DNA of 64,000 nt from Nocardioides jishulii (GCF_006007965.1 NZ_CP040748.1:1798001-1862000); one strand, 5' to 3'. Shown: positions 51,747 to 60,743, counted from the first letter of the stretch. Notes: a model not told the origin generated them from the sequence alone. Numbers and translations: made by a program.

Positions 51747-52787
51747 TTACTGCCCCTCCGCGGGGCTCGCGAACTCCGCCCGGGGCAAGGATCGCACGCT
51801 CTCGATGTCGACCGAGTCGAGCTCCTCGATGGCGACGTCGGCATTCTGGTCGCCGCGGAGGGTGGCGACGGGGCCGCTGGGGAAGGTCAGACCCGTGTGG
51901 AGGGTGTGCGGCTCGCCGATCACCTCGATGACGTAGGGCGAGCGCAGCGGCTCCCCGTCGAGATGGATCACGCCGTCGACCTCGGAGAACGAGCTGGACG
52001 CCACGAGGCGTACCCGTCCGTCGAACTCGATGGCCTCGGCACCTGCCGTGCGCAGCTCCTGGATCGTGTCGAGCAGCGAGTCGATGGTGATCCGGCCCGC
52101 TTCCTCGGTGATGGTCACGCGCAGTCCCGGTCCGGTCACGGGCACGAGGCCTGCCAGCATGTTGAGCGTACGCAGCCGCGTCTCGGCCTGCTCGACAGCA
52201 GCCTCCCGGGCGCTGGTGTCGACCAGGAGCTCCCGGCGGTCCTGCTCGAGGCGTGCGATCTCTCGGCGGGTGCGGTCGGAGGTGCCGGCCACGCCGTTGA
52301 AGATCTCGATCAGCTCTTCCTCTCGACGGCCCTCGTAGGTGTCGTCGAGCTGGGTGTTGCGCACCTGGGCCACCGCGGCGAAGCCGAGCAGTGCCAGGAG
52401 GACTCCCACGACCGCCTGCGAGCGCCCGGGCTTGACGAACATCTGGCGCAGTCGCGCCCTCACCACCGTTCGGTCCGCAGGGGCCGCCTCGGAGGCGGAG
52501 GCGTCCAGCTCGGACGAGGGCTGCTCGACGAGGTCCGTCTGGGACGACTCGGCCTCGGACGGGGCCTGGTCGGCCGAGTCCGAGGCAGGAGTCTCGTCCT
52601 GCGTGCCCTCGTCGGGGGTCGGCTCGTCCTGCGCGATCTCGTCCAGGGTGGCGTCGTCAGCGGCGACGTCGTCCGGGGCAGCCGAGGGGGCCTCGGCGTC
52701 GGCCGGGCTCTCGTCCACTGCCCGCTCAGGTTCGACCTGGTCGGGCTGCTTCTCGTCGGGAGCGGTGGGGTCAGGCGTGGAAGACAT
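51747..52787 (-). CDS. DUF881 family protein (Ala/Asp/Glu-rich N-terminus)
   Basis: Encodes 346 residues. About the first 110 residues are low-complexity, acidic and Pro/Ser rich. One membrane helix follows (VVGVLLALLGFAAVAQV). Then come a coiled coil (TRREIARLEQDRRELLVDTS) and the DUF881 domain with GLRVTITEEAGRITIDSLLD and LIQELRTAGAEAIEFDGR-like sequence. DUF881 pairs flank the small basic protein gene in many Gram-positive bacteria. A division or envelope role has been suggested by location only. It overlaps the small basic protein gene by 17 bases. Confidence 0.87.
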   Translation of the reverse strand: MSSTPDPTAPDEKQPDQVEPERAVDESPADAEAPSAAPDDVAADDATLDEIAQDEPTPDEGTQDETPASDSADQAPSEAESSQTDLVEQPSSELDASASEAAPADRTVVRARLRQMFVKPGRSQAVVGVLLALLGFAAVAQVRNTQLDDTYEGRREEELIEIFNGVAGTSDRTRREIARLEQDRRELLVDTSAREAAVEQAETRLRTLNMLAGLVPVTGPGLRVTITEEAGRITIDSLLDTIQELRTAGAEAIEFDGRVRLVASSSFSEVDGVIHLDGEPLRSPYVIEVIGEPHTLHTGLTFPSGPVATLRGDQNADVAIEELDSVDIESVRSLPRAEFASPAEGQ

Positions 52788-53103
52788 GGCGTCGAATCGC
52801 TGCGGCGTTGGAGAAGATACGGATCCCGAGCACGACGGTGACGCCGGTCGAGAGCTGGCTGCCGACGCCCAGCTGGTCTCCCAGGAAGACGATCAGGGCT
52901 GCCAGGACGACGTTGCTCGTGAAGGAGACGACGAACACCTTGTCGTCGAAGATGCCGTCCAGGTGGGCACGGAAGGCTCCCAGGACCGCGTCGAGCGCGG
53001 CCACGACAGCAATCGGGAGGTAGGCCTCGAGCCCGGTGGGGATGTCAGGCTGCAACAGCAGCCCAGCCAGCACCCCGAGCAGCAGGCCGATCGCGGCGAT
53101 CAC
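52771..53103 (-). CDS. sbp: Small basic protein (DUF1290)
   Basis: Encodes 110 residues from a GTG at 53103. Three hydrophobic helices are seen (AAIGLLLGVLAGLLLQP, LPIAVVAALDAVLGAFRA, VVLAALIVFLGDQLG) with short charged loops. This small membrane protein lies between two DUF881 genes, as in Bacillus and mycobacteria, where it is named Sbp. Function is unknown. It overlaps the upstream DUF881 gene by 4 bases and the downstream one by 17, so the three are coupled. Confidence 0.88.
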   Translation of the reverse strand: MIAAIGLLLGVLAGLLLQPDIPTGLEAYLPIAVVAALDAVLGAFRAHLDGIFDDKVFVVSFTSNVVLAALIVFLGDQLGVGSQLSTGVTVVLGIRIFSNAAAIRRHVFHA

Positions 53104-54068
53104 TGCCTGTCCTCCTTCTTGCCGGCTTGGTTCTTGGTCTTCTTCGAGCCAGCCGGCAGGGCCGACCGCATGGGTCGGACCCGAGCAGCGGGCAGCTCGA
53201 GGTTGTCATCATTCTTCACTTCGAGCACAAATCCCAATGAACGCGCCACGGAGTAGAACAGTGATCCGTTGGAGCTGGCGAGCAGCTCCCCCTGCAGACG
53301 GGCGGGATCGCCGATCGCCTCGACGACGTACGGCGGGCTCAGCGGCCGGACGTTGACGTGGATGGCGCTCCCGGAGTTCTGGATGGACGACAGCGCCGTC
53401 AGTCGCTGGCCGTTGATGGCGATGGCCTCGGCGCCGGCGGCCCAGAGACCGTCGACGAGGACGAGCAGGTCGTCGTCACGCACGATCTGCTGCGGTGTGG
53501 CGTCCGGGGCGTCGTCCACCGTGACCCTCAGGCCCGGCCCACGGACCGCGAGGTAGCCCGTACGCACCCCCAGACGGCTCACCTGGCTGGTCAGCTGCCC
53601 CTCCCGTTCCCGCAGTCCGCGCAGCTCGGCGTCCAGCTCGGCGTTGGTCTCCATGAGCTCGCCGGCCCGGTCCTTGAGGGTCCGCACCGATTCCTGCTCC
53701 TGCTTGATCCGTCCGGCGAGGCTCGCCTTGCCCAGGGCCTCGACGTCGGCGTTGCGAGACGTCTGCATCGCCGCGACCGCGACGAGGACACCGAAGACGG
53801 CGACCGCGAGGGCGGTCACGACCTTGGACTGTCGTGACGGCGGCGCCACCTTCCCGCTGCCGGCCAGGGCGCGCTTGCGCTGGGCGACGGCCTGGTAGCC
53901 CTCGTCCATCGACTCACGCGTCAGCAGGGACAGCAGCGGCATCGTCACGTGCTGCGGCAGGTCGTTCGGCGCCCCAGACTTCGGGACGGCAGACTTCGGG
54001 GCGGCAGACGTCGGGCCGGCAGGCGTCGGGTCAGCAGACGTCGGGTCCGCGGGCTTCTGGTCAGCCAC
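53100..54068 (-). CDS. DUF881 family protein with pentapeptide-repeat N-terminus
   Basis: Encodes 322 residues from the GTG at 54068. The N-terminus is a run of six Ala/Pro/Ser/Thr/Lys pentapeptides (such as ADPTS and AVPKS) encoded by 15-bp DNA repeats. One membrane helix follows (VVTALAVAVFGVLVAVAAM), then a coiled coil and the DUF881 domain with RTGYLAVRGPGLRVTVDDAP and LLVLVDGLWAAGAEAIAING. It pairs with the DUF881 gene at 51747 around sbp. A role at the envelope or division site is inference from context. Confidence 0.87.
   Translation of the reverse strand: MADQKPADPTSADPTPAGPTSAAPKSAVPKSGAPNDLPQHVTMPLLSLLTRESMDEGYQAVAQRKRALAGSGKVAPPSRQSKVVTALAVAVFGVLVAVAAMQTSRNADVEALGKASLAGRIKQEQESVRTLKDRAGELMETNAELDAELRGLREREGQLTSQVSRLGVRTGYLAVRGPGLRVTVDDAPDATPQQIVRDDDLLVLVDGLWAAGAEAIAINGQRLTALSSIQNSGSAIHVNVRPLSPPYVVEAIGDPARLQGELLASSNGSLFYSVARSLGFVLEVKNDDNLELPAARVRPMRSALPAGSKKTKNQAGKKEDRQ
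53975..54064. repeat. Six tandem 15-bp repeats in a DUF881 gene
   Basis: Six imperfect 15-bp units (typified by CAGACGTCGGGTCAG) run from 53975 to 54064. Each encodes five residues of the low-complexity tail. Units are in frame, so copy-number changes keep the reading frame. Confidence 0.75.
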
Positions 54069-54678
54069 GAACACCCCCCTCCCTCGTCCGCGGCAGGGGC
54101 GGCGTCTGCTGGAGCAACGTACGGACCTGCCACGCGTAGAGCACGCCGGCCCACCAGTACAGGCCGATGCCCCAGCAGGCGAACGCCCAGCCGAAGATGT
54201 TCGCGAACGTCGAGAAGACGCTGTCCCCACCACCGAGCAGGAGCAGCGGGAAGGCGTACAGCAGGTTGAAGGTCGCGGCCTTGCCGAGGAAGTGGACCGG
54301 CAACGACGTGTATCCCCGGGTACGCAGCAGCGGCACCAGGCCCCAGAGCAGCACGTCACGCAACGGCAGCAGGACGGCGACCCACCAGGGAATGAAGTCG
54401 CGCCAGGCCAGGCCGATCACGACGGCGAGGATGTAGAGGCGGTCCGCGATCGGGTCGAGCAACGCACCGACGCGCGAGCGCTGGTCGAGCACCCTGGCCA
54501 GGTAGCCGTCGAGCCAGTCGGTCAGGCCGGAGACCATGAGCAGTGCGAAGGCCCAGCCGTCCTGGCGCGCGACGACGACCAACCACAGGAAGAGCGGGAC
54601 GCCCAGCAGCCGTAGGCCGCTCAGGAGGTTGGGGAGGGTGAGCAGACGCGACTCCCCGGCGCGGGCATCAGCAGCCAC
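54061..54678 (-). CDS. pgsA: CDP-alcohol phosphatidyltransferase (PgsA-like)
   Basis: Encodes 205 residues from a GTG. The diagnostic motif D-x2-D-G-x2-A-R-x8-G-x3-D-x3-D is complete (DWLDGYLARVLDQRSRVGAL, then LDPIADR). About six membrane helices are present. Such enzymes join an alcohol phosphate to CDP-diacylglycerol to make phospholipids; phosphatidylglycerophosphate or a related product is likely. It heads the conserved pgsA-DUF881-sbp-DUF881 cluster. Several actinobacterial paralogues exist, so the exact product is uncertain. It overlaps the DUF881 start by 8 bases. Confidence 0.88.
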   Translation of the reverse strand: MAADARAGESRLLTLPNLLSGLRLLGVPLFLWLVVVARQDGWAFALLMVSGLTDWLDGYLARVLDQRSRVGALLDPIADRLYILAVVIGLAWRDFIPWWVAVLLPLRDVLLWGLVPLLRTRGYTSLPVHFLGKAATFNLLYAFPLLLLGGGDSVFSTFANIFGWAFACWGIGLYWWAGVLYAWQVRTLLQQTPPLPRTREGGVRG

Positions 54679-54753
54679 GGTCGTCCCTGCTCCCTCCCGG
54701 CACGCTCCGCGGCCCTGTCGATGTGGACGACGGCCAGCGTACCCAGCGTGCGG

Positions 54754-55818
54754 TCATGACGACGGCGAGTCCTCCTGGTGCGCAGCGTCGCGGATCTCTC
54801 CCACCAGCTCCTCGAGCAGGTCCTCGAGGGTCACGAGGCCGAGCGTCGCGCCGTCCTCCCCCACCACACGGCCCATGTGGGCCCCCCGGCCCTGCAGGGC
54901 CTCAAGGGCGGAGTGCAGGGGGTCGTCGCGCCGTACGCTCGCGAAGGGTCGGATCCACTTGTCGTCGACGGGCCGCAGCCTGCGCCGCTCGTCGACCTCC
55001 AGCACGTCCTTGACGTGGAGGTAGCCGATGAGGTCGCCAGACTCCGAGCGGACCGGGAAGCGGGAGTAGCCCGTGGCAGCGCAGACCGCCTCCACCTCGG
55101 CTCCCGAGGCACCCCGCGGCACCGTCGTCAGCGTCTCCGTCGGCATCACCACCGACGCCACGGTCTTCTCGGTGAAGCCCAGGGCGCCGGAGAGTCGGTC
55201 GTACTCCCCCGCCTCGAGCATCCCCTGGCCACGGGACTCCTCGACGAGGGCTGCGACCTCCTCACGGGTGAAGGTCGAGTTGACCTCGTCCTTCGGCTCG
55301 ATGCCCAGCGCCCGGATGATCACGTTGGCACACGCGTTGATGAAGAGGATGATCGGCTTGAGCACGGTCACCACGACCATCATGGGGGGCCCCAGCAGCA
55401 GGGCGGCGCGCTCCGGCCCGGCGATCGCGATGTTCTTCGGCACCATCTCCCCGAGCACCACGTGCAGGTAGACCACCAGCATCAGCGCCACCACGAACGA
55501 GATCGGGTGCACCGCCTGGTGCGGCACGCCCACCAGCTCGAAGACCGGCTCGAGCAGGTGGGCGACGGCTGGCTCGCCCACGGCGCCGAGGCCCAGCGAG
55601 CAGACCGTGATGCCGAACTGCGCCCCGGCCATCACCACCGAGACCCGTTCCATGGCCGCGAGCGTCGAGCGCGCCATCTTTGAGCCGGACGCGGCCAGTG
55701 GTTCGATCTGGGAGCGCCGGGCCGAGATCAGCGCGAACTCGGCTCCCACGAAGAACGCGTTCAGCGCCAGGAGGACGAGGGCCAGCACCACAGCGGTGAG
55801 GTCACCCATGGCGGCCAC
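54754..55818 (-). CDS. Hemolysin/CNNM family membrane protein, short form
   Basis: Encodes 354 residues from the GTG at 55818, which has a GGAGG site 6 bases upstream. The DUF21 membrane domain (LVLLALNAFFVGAEFALISA, MERVSVVMAGAQFGITVCSL) is followed by two CBS units (TETLTTVPRGASGAEVEAVC, SRFPVRSESGDLIGYLHVKD, LGLVTLEDLLEELVGEI). The CorC-HlyC C-terminal domain is missing, unlike its neighbour. The family transports or senses magnesium and related ions. It overlaps the upstream paralogue by 17 bases. Confidence 0.9.
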   Translation of the reverse strand: MAAMGDLTAVVLALVLLALNAFFVGAEFALISARRSQIEPLAASGSKMARSTLAAMERVSVVMAGAQFGITVCSLGLGAVGEPAVAHLLEPVFELVGVPHQAVHPISFVVALMLVVYLHVVLGEMVPKNIAIAGPERAALLLGPPMMVVVTVLKPIILFINACANVIIRALGIEPKDEVNSTFTREEVAALVEESRGQGMLEAGEYDRLSGALGFTEKTVASVVMPTETLTTVPRGASGAEVEAVCAATGYSRFPVRSESGDLIGYLHVKDVLEVDERRRLRPVDDKWIRPFASVRRDDPLHSALEALQGRGAHMGRVVGEDGATLGLVTLEDLLEELVGEIRDAAHQEDSPSS

Positions 55819-57172
55819 CCCCTTCCTCCGGCGCAGGGTCCGTCGCCACTGCCTCCAGGCGCAGGCGGTCGATGCGGCGACCGTCCAGGCGCTCGACGGT
55901 CACGGCGACCGTGTCGTACGACGTCTCCCCTGACCCGTCGGAGCGCGGAAGGCTGAGGGTGATCCGGTCGCCCACGACCGCCAGGCGTCCCAGCGTCTGC
56001 ACGACGAGTCCAGCCACCGTGTCGTAGTTGTCGTCCTCCGGGAACCTCCACCCGGTGACGTCCTCCACCTCGTCGGGGCGCAGGAGACCGGAGACCGACC
56101 ACGACCCGTCCCGGCGCCGGCGGGTGCGGTCGCCCAACCGGTCGTGCTCGTCGGCGATGTCGCCGACGATCTCCTCGACGACGTCCTCCAGGGTCACGAT
56201 GCCCGCCTGGCCGCCGTACTCGTCGAGCACGACGGCGAGCTGGAAGCCGTCCTGGCGCAGGAGCGCCAGCAGCGGGTCGAGCCGCAACGAGTCGGGCACC
56301 AGGGTGGGCCGGACCATGATGTGCCGGATCCGTGCCGTCGCCCGTTCGTGCACGGGCAGGGCCACGGCGTGCTTGACCAGCACGGTGCCGACGACGACTC
56401 CGGCTTGGTCCAGGACCGGAAATCGGGAGTGACCGGTCTGGCGGGCCAGGTCGATCACGGCCGCTGCGCGGTCGGTGTCGGTGAGGCTGTGCGTCCGGAC
56501 GCGGGGCGTCATGATCTCGCCCGCCGTGCGGGTCCCGAACTCCACCGAGCGTTCCATCAGCTCGGCGGTCTCGGCGTCCAAGGTGCCCTCGACGGCCGAT
56601 CGCTGGACGAGTGAGGCGAGCTCGCCGCTGCTGCGGGCGGAGCGCAGCTCCTCCTGGGGCTCGATGCCGAGGCGTCGGACGATGGCGTTGGCCGAGTTGT
56701 TGAGGCCCCTGATCGGCAGGGCCATCGCTCGGGTGAAGCCTCGCTGGAAGCCCTGGGTGGCGCGGGCCGTGCCCAGCGGCACCGACAGGGCCACGTTCTT
56801 GGGCACCAGCTCACCGATCAGCATCGTCCCGAGCGTGGACAGCGCCAGCCCGATCCCCACGGCCGTGGGGCCGACGGCCGAGTCAGGCACCCCCAGCCGC
56901 TCCAACGGCGTGTCCACGAGGGAGGCGATGGCGGGCTCGGCGAGGAAGCCGATCGCGAGGTTGGTGATCGTGATGCCCACCTGGGCTCCGGAGAGCTGGG
57001 TGGAGAGGCTGTGCAGCGCCTGCTGGACGCCGAGAGCACCCGGGTCGCCCTCGGCGGCGGCCCGGTCGACGGCACTGCGGTCGACGGTGACGAACGAGAA
57101 CTCCGCCGCCACGAAGAGGCCGCAGATGAGCATCAGCAGCAGGGAGAGACCGAGCAGGAGCCACTCAGTCAT
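55802..57172 (-). CDS. Hemolysin/CNNM family membrane protein, full length
   Basis: Encodes 456 residues from the ATG at 57172. A DUF21 domain (ICGLFVAAEFSFVTVDRSAV, LSTQLSGAQVGITITNLAIG) is followed by paired CBS repeats and a CorC-HlyC domain (WSVSGLLRPDEVEDVTGWRF, YDTVAGLVVQTLGRL). It probably handles divalent cations such as magnesium. The next gene is a shorter paralogue, and the two may form a mixed complex; this is inference from tandem organisation. Confidence 0.92.
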   Translation of the reverse strand: MTEWLLLGLSLLLMLICGLFVAAEFSFVTVDRSAVDRAAAEGDPGALGVQQALHSLSTQLSGAQVGITITNLAIGFLAEPAIASLVDTPLERLGVPDSAVGPTAVGIGLALSTLGTMLIGELVPKNVALSVPLGTARATQGFQRGFTRAMALPIRGLNNSANAIVRRLGIEPQEELRSARSSGELASLVQRSAVEGTLDAETAELMERSVEFGTRTAGEIMTPRVRTHSLTDTDRAAAVIDLARQTGHSRFPVLDQAGVVVGTVLVKHAVALPVHERATARIRHIMVRPTLVPDSLRLDPLLALLRQDGFQLAVVLDEYGGQAGIVTLEDVVEEIVGDIADEHDRLGDRTRRRRDGSWSVSGLLRPDEVEDVTGWRFPEDDNYDTVAGLVVQTLGRLAVVGDRITLSLPRSDGSGETSYDTVAVTVERLDGRRIDRLRLEAVATDPAPEEGGGRHG

Positions 57173-57203
57173 GGGCGGCGCCACCCGGCGTCAGGTGTGC
57201 AGG

Positions 57204-57263
57204 GCACTCCGGCGAAGCACTGGCGACCGAGCACTGGGGCGAACGACGCACTGGGCGACCGAC
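57204..57263. repeat. Four imperfect tandem repeats upstream of the CNNM gene
   Basis: Units GCACTCCGGCGAA, GCACTGGCGACCGA, GCACTGGGGCGAACGAC and GCACTGGGCGACCGAC lie head to tail, 32 bases upstream of the 57172 start. They are noncoding. A regulatory role is possible but unproven. Confidence 0.6.
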
Positions 57264-57341
57264 GCAGCGAGCTGGGTTGGTGTCCGTCCATGCGGGATGT
57301 GGCTCCTCGAGGTCCGGGACGCGGTCAGCCGATCCTACGCC

Positions 57342-58079
57342 TCACGAAGCCGCAGGCTCCGGCTCGCCCAGACGGGGTTGGTCCCCGCTCACGAAGAGGC
57401 CGAGGGCGCGGGCGACCTCGGCCGTCGAGACGGCCGGCATCACGTCGGTCGGGCGGGCTGACGACACCCACCCGATGCCGGGCTCGAGGCGACGGACCAC
57501 TCGAGCGGGGACACCCACGACGACCGTGTGGTCCGGCACCACTCCCCGGACGACGGAGCCCGCCCCCACCACCACGTTGCGTCCGATCCGGGTGCCGGGA
57601 AGGATCACGGCGCCGCGGCCGATCCACGAACCGGAGCCGATCTCCACCGGGTCGTGCTGGCCGAACTGGAGGCCGATGGGGGTCTCGGGGTCCTGGTAGC
57701 CGTGGTTGGCGTCGGAGATGTAGACGTCCTGCCCGAACCACACGTCGTCGCCGATCACGACGGACTCGTGGGCGGTGATCGTGGCGCGGGCTCCGATGAC
57801 GCACCGCTCACCGATCACCAGGCCCCGGGCCGGCGCGCCGGGGTCGTCGGGGCCGTAGCCGACGGCCAACGAGCACTGCCGTCCGATCATCGTGCCGGAG
57901 CCGATGTGCATGGAGCGCGTCCCGAAGAGGGACATCGGAGGAAAGGCGATGCAGCTTCCCGGCGCCAGGGTGCCGAACTCCTCGCCCAGGGCGGTGCCGG
58001 GCGCGATGGCTCCCGCGCGCTCGACCCAGCGGTGCGCCCTGTGCAGGGCGTCGGCGATCAGGCGGTGGCGTCGTTTCAC
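57342..58079 (-). CDS. Hexapeptide-repeat (left-handed beta-helix) acyltransferase
   Basis: Encodes 245 residues from a GTG. Repeats of the LbH type run through the middle: MIGRQCSLAVGYG, VIGERCVIGARATITAHESV, VIGDDVWFGQDVYISDANHG, EIGSGSWIGRGAVILPGTRI and VVVGAGSVVRGVV, ending VVVGVPARVVRRL. The family transfers acetyl or other acyl groups to sugars, antibiotics or amino acids. The His in DANHG is the usual catalytic position. The acceptor is unknown. It may act on envelope glycans, but context does not decide it. Confidence 0.88.
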   Translation of the reverse strand: MKRRHRLIADALHRAHRWVERAGAIAPGTALGEEFGTLAPGSCIAFPPMSLFGTRSMHIGSGTMIGRQCSLAVGYGPDDPGAPARGLVIGERCVIGARATITAHESVVIGDDVWFGQDVYISDANHGYQDPETPIGLQFGQHDPVEIGSGSWIGRGAVILPGTRIGRNVVVGAGSVVRGVVPDHTVVVGVPARVVRRLEPGIGWVSSARPTDVMPAVSTAEVARALGLFVSGDQPRLGEPEPAAS

Positions 58080-58128
58080 GAGGCGTGACCCTACCTGTGG
58101 GTGGCCGGCTGGGGGCCGATCCGGTGGG

Positions 58129-59004
58129 TCAGGTCCCGGGCAGGTCGATCGTCGTGCCTCCCGCAGCGATGACCTTGTGCTCGGTCGCGGTCACGATGCG
58201 GAAGAGCCGGGTGTTGCGTCCCAGCCGCACCCGGTCGGGCGCCACCCGCTGGCTGGCTCGCACCGCCGCCGTCAGGGCGCGGTGACCCGCCGCGTGCGCG
58301 GCGCTCCACGGCAGGCCGAAAGCCTCGCGTACGCGCGCCGGGAGCAACCCGACCACCACGAGGTTGGTGCCGCGCGAGCCGATGCGCAGGCGCCCGGGGA
58401 CGGGCATGTCGAGGGCGATGGCCCGTCCCACCGCCCGCGCCTCCTCGGTCACGTGGAAGTCGGGGCCGTCGAGGTGGGCAGCCATCCAGGCGTCGAACTC
58501 GTCAGCCGTCGCAGGGGCCACTGCAGGCGGCATGCCGAAGAGCTCGCCGAAGCGCACCCAGTCCTGCCACAGGTCCTCACGCTCGGCGCTCGTGAGTGGC
58601 CGGACCAAGGCTTCGAAGCAGGCGCGCGAGGAGTCGGCGAGCACGGCCATGGTCCACAGCATCAGGTGGGGATCGAAGGCGTCGTACGGAGTGCCCGCAG
58701 GGAAGCGTCCCTCATCCTGCGGCAGGACTCCCTTGACCCGGCTGTGCATGCGGCGGACGCCCGTCAGCACCCGGTCGGCCTCGTCCCGGTCTCCGAAGAA
58801 GATCGCCTCGAAGGCCTCGGCGGTGGCGGAGAGGCGGGCGAAGGGACGCTCCTTGGCCTTCGTCGAGGAGCTGGTGCCCACGTAAGGCACCGGCGAGGTC
58901 GCACCGACGATCAGGGCGCGTTGCCCGTACGTCTGCCCCACGGCCCGGTGGGCCTGCACCCGATGGAGCATCGACTCCGGTGGGAAGTACCCCGTCCCGC
59001 CCAC
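58129..59004 (-). CDS. DUF2236 oxygenase family protein (MpaB/Lcp-like)
   Basis: Encodes 291 residues from a GTG. The DUF2236 fold is recognised from HRVQAHRAVGQTYGQRALIV, FARLSATAEAFEAIFFGDRD, ADRVLTGVRRMHSRVKG and DPHLMLWTMAVLADSS. The family includes latex-clearing heme oxygenase Lcp and fungal MpaB. Candidate heme-ligand histidines are in RRMHSRV and DPHLM. It oxidises an unknown substrate. It lies next to the tetrapyrrole-like cluster but on a separate unit. Confidence 0.82.
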   Translation of the reverse strand: MGGTGYFPPESMLHRVQAHRAVGQTYGQRALIVGATSPVPYVGTSSSTKAKERPFARLSATAEAFEAIFFGDRDEADRVLTGVRRMHSRVKGVLPQDEGRFPAGTPYDAFDPHLMLWTMAVLADSSRACFEALVRPLTSAEREDLWQDWVRFGELFGMPPAVAPATADEFDAWMAAHLDGPDFHVTEEARAVGRAIALDMPVPGRLRIGSRGTNLVVVGLLPARVREAFGLPWSAAHAAGHRALTAAVRASQRVAPDRVRLGRNTRLFRIVTATEHKVIAAGGTTIDLPGT

Positions 59005-59133
59005 GCGCCCTCCTCAGGTCCGACTGGCCACACCCTAGCCAGATTCCACCACCTTCGCCGAGGAGCTCGGGTCCCGGGAAGGCCGCTGCGACGGACGGAT
59101 CGACTCCGCCAATCGGTGGCACGACAAGGACGT

Positions 59134-59151
59134 ATCACCATATATTCGCTA
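59134..59151 (+). promoter_or_regulatory. Shared promoter motif upstream of the SDR gene
   Basis: ATCACCATATATTCGCTA resembles ATCATATATCGCTA at 62838-62851, upstream of the RCC reductase-like gene. Both end in CGCTA and lie just before the predicted -10 region. A common activator or repressor, perhaps the nearby GntR/FadR protein, is a candidate. Confidence 0.5.
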
Positions 59152-59173
59152 TTCCGACGTAGGAGGGCACGAC

Positions 59174-59965
59174 ATGAAGAGCGCCGTCATCACCGGCAGC
59201 ACCAAGGGAATCGGGCTCGCGATGGCTCGCGAGTTCCGCCGTCAGGGCTACGGGGTGGTGGTCTGCGGCCGCACCGAGGAGGCGGTCGCCGGCGCGATCA
59301 CCGCACTCGGCTCCACCCACGTGGTCGGTCGGGCCACGGACGTCACGGACCTGACGCAGCTGCAGGCTCTGTGGGACCTCGCCGTCAGCGAGTTCGGCCA
59401 GGTCGACATCTGGGTCAACAACGCGGGTGTCGCGCACACCACCAAGCCGATCGTCGAGACCCGGGAGCAGGACGTGCGCTCGATGGTCTCGACCAACATG
59501 CTCGGCACCATCTTCGGGTCGCAGGTGGCCACCCGGGGCTTCCTGACCCAGGGCAACGGGCGGCTGTTCAACGTCCTCGGCGGCGGCAGCGACGGCCGGA
59601 TCCGCCCCGGCATGGGGGTCTACTCCACGACCAAGCGCGGTCTCGACATGTTCACCCGGGCCCTCACCAAGGAGACGAAGGAGTCGGGCATCGTCGTCGG
59701 GCAGATCCGACCCGGCATCCTGATCAGCGACGGCTGGCTCCGCGAGGCCGCCCGTGCTCCGGAGCAGGTCTCCTCCCAGCGCCGGATGCTCAACATCCTC
59801 GCCGACCACGTCGACGACGTGGCCCCCTACCTGGTCTCGGAGATGCTGGCCGCGGACAAGACCGGCGTCGAGATCTCGTGGCTGACCAACGGGCGTCTGA
59901 TGAAGCGCTTCATGACGCCGGGCTACGCCCGCAAGAACGACGTGATGGCCCGCTACGGGCTCTGA
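59174..59965 (+). CDS. Short-chain dehydrogenase/reductase
   Basis: Encodes 263 residues from an ATG with AGGAGGG 6 bases upstream. The cofactor motif is TGSTKGIG, with NNAGV and the active-site YSTTK. The catalytic Ser context is VLGGGSDGR. The C-terminus ends with a loop rich in Arg and Lys (RLMKRFMTPGYARKND). The first two residues after the cofactor helix do not decide NADH or NADPH. It is the first plus-strand gene of the candidate catabolic cluster and shares a promoter motif with the RCC reductase-like gene. The substrate is unknown. Confidence 0.9.
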   Translation: MKSAVITGSTKGIGLAMAREFRRQGYGVVVCGRTEEAVAGAITALGSTHVVGRATDVTDLTQLQALWDLAVSEFGQVDIWVNNAGVAHTTKPIVETREQDVRSMVSTNMLGTIFGSQVATRGFLTQGNGRLFNVLGGGSDGRIRPGMGVYSTTKRGLDMFTRALTKETKESGIVVGQIRPGILISDGWLREAARAPEQVSSQRRMLNILADHVDDVAPYLVSEMLAADKTGVEISWLTNGRLMKRFMTPGYARKNDVMARYGL

Positions 59966-59996
59966 CCGTCAGGGGGCACGCGCGGCTGGGAACGCC

Positions 59997-60743
59997 TCAG
60001 CCGCGCGTGAGCCGGCACCGAGCCAGGAACGCCTGGTCGGTACGACTCTCGAGGAGCTCCACGAGCACACCGTCGTCGGTGGTGCCGTAGCACACCGCCG
60101 CCGCTCCCCCACTCGACTCGGTGACCGGGTGGTGCCAGGCCACGTCCGCCGCACCTGCCCTGACCTCGTCGATGCCGTCCACGTCGAGGCAGACGTGGTT
60201 GACACCCAGGTCCACGGGAACTGGCGTCGGCCCGAGGGCCCCCGGTCGCAGCGCGACCGCGACGGGCCCGGGGACGCCGGCGAGCAGGTGTCCCGACGCG
60301 TCACCGACGCGGACCTCCACGCCGACCAGGCCGGTGCCCTGCGACCCATCGACGAGCCGCAGGCGTACGCCCTCGGGGCTGGCGACGAGGTCGGGCTCCA
60401 GCACCGAACCGCCCCACGCGGGCACACGCTCCATGGTCGATGCGGGGTCGTCGACGGCCCAGACGAGTGACGTCACGCCCGGCGCGTCGGCTGCGCGCTC
60501 GCCGGGCACCGGTGAGGCGAAGGCGAAGAGCTCCAGGAACGAGGTCTCGGTACGCAGCAGCGCCACCTCGGCCGCGGTCCCGGTCAACGCCAGGGACTCA
60601 TCAGCCGGCACCGTGCCCACGGGCCAGCTGAAGCCACCGTGGTCGCTCGCGCCGAGCGCATGGATCCAGAAGTCGCGAGCGACCCCGAGCTCAGCCACGC
60701 TCACGCCGACGTGGTTGACGGCGACCACGCGGCCCCGGCTCAC
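59997..60743 (-). CDS. VOC (glyoxalase/dioxygenase) superfamily protein
   Basis: Encodes 248 residues from the GTG at 60743, which overlaps the stop of the small upstream gene by 4 bases. The two-part VOC layout is visible: VNHVGVSVAELGVARDFWIH then LLRTETSFLELFAF, and later LGVNHVCLDVDGIDEV and DGVLVELLES. Metal ligands are probably the His and Glu residues of these motifs. Members are dioxygenases, glyoxalases, epimerases or resistance proteins. The role here is not certain, but a ring-opening step would fit the neighbours. Confidence 0.82.
   Translation of the reverse strand: MSRGRVVAVNHVGVSVAELGVARDFWIHALGASDHGGFSWPVGTVPADESLALTGTAAEVALLRTETSFLELFAFASPVPGERAADAPGVTSLVWAVDDPASTMERVPAWGGSVLEPDLVASPEGVRLRLVDGSQGTGLVGVEVRVGDASGHLLAGVPGPVAVALRPGALGPTPVPVDLGVNHVCLDVDGIDEVRAGAADVAWHHPVTESSGGAAAVCYGTTDDGVLVELLESRTDQAFLARCRLTRG

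Noticed and set aside
51747..54068. Two DUF881 genes as a recent duplication
   Set aside because: The same DUF881-sbp-DUF881 order is conserved in many Gram-positive bacteria and the two proteins differ strongly.
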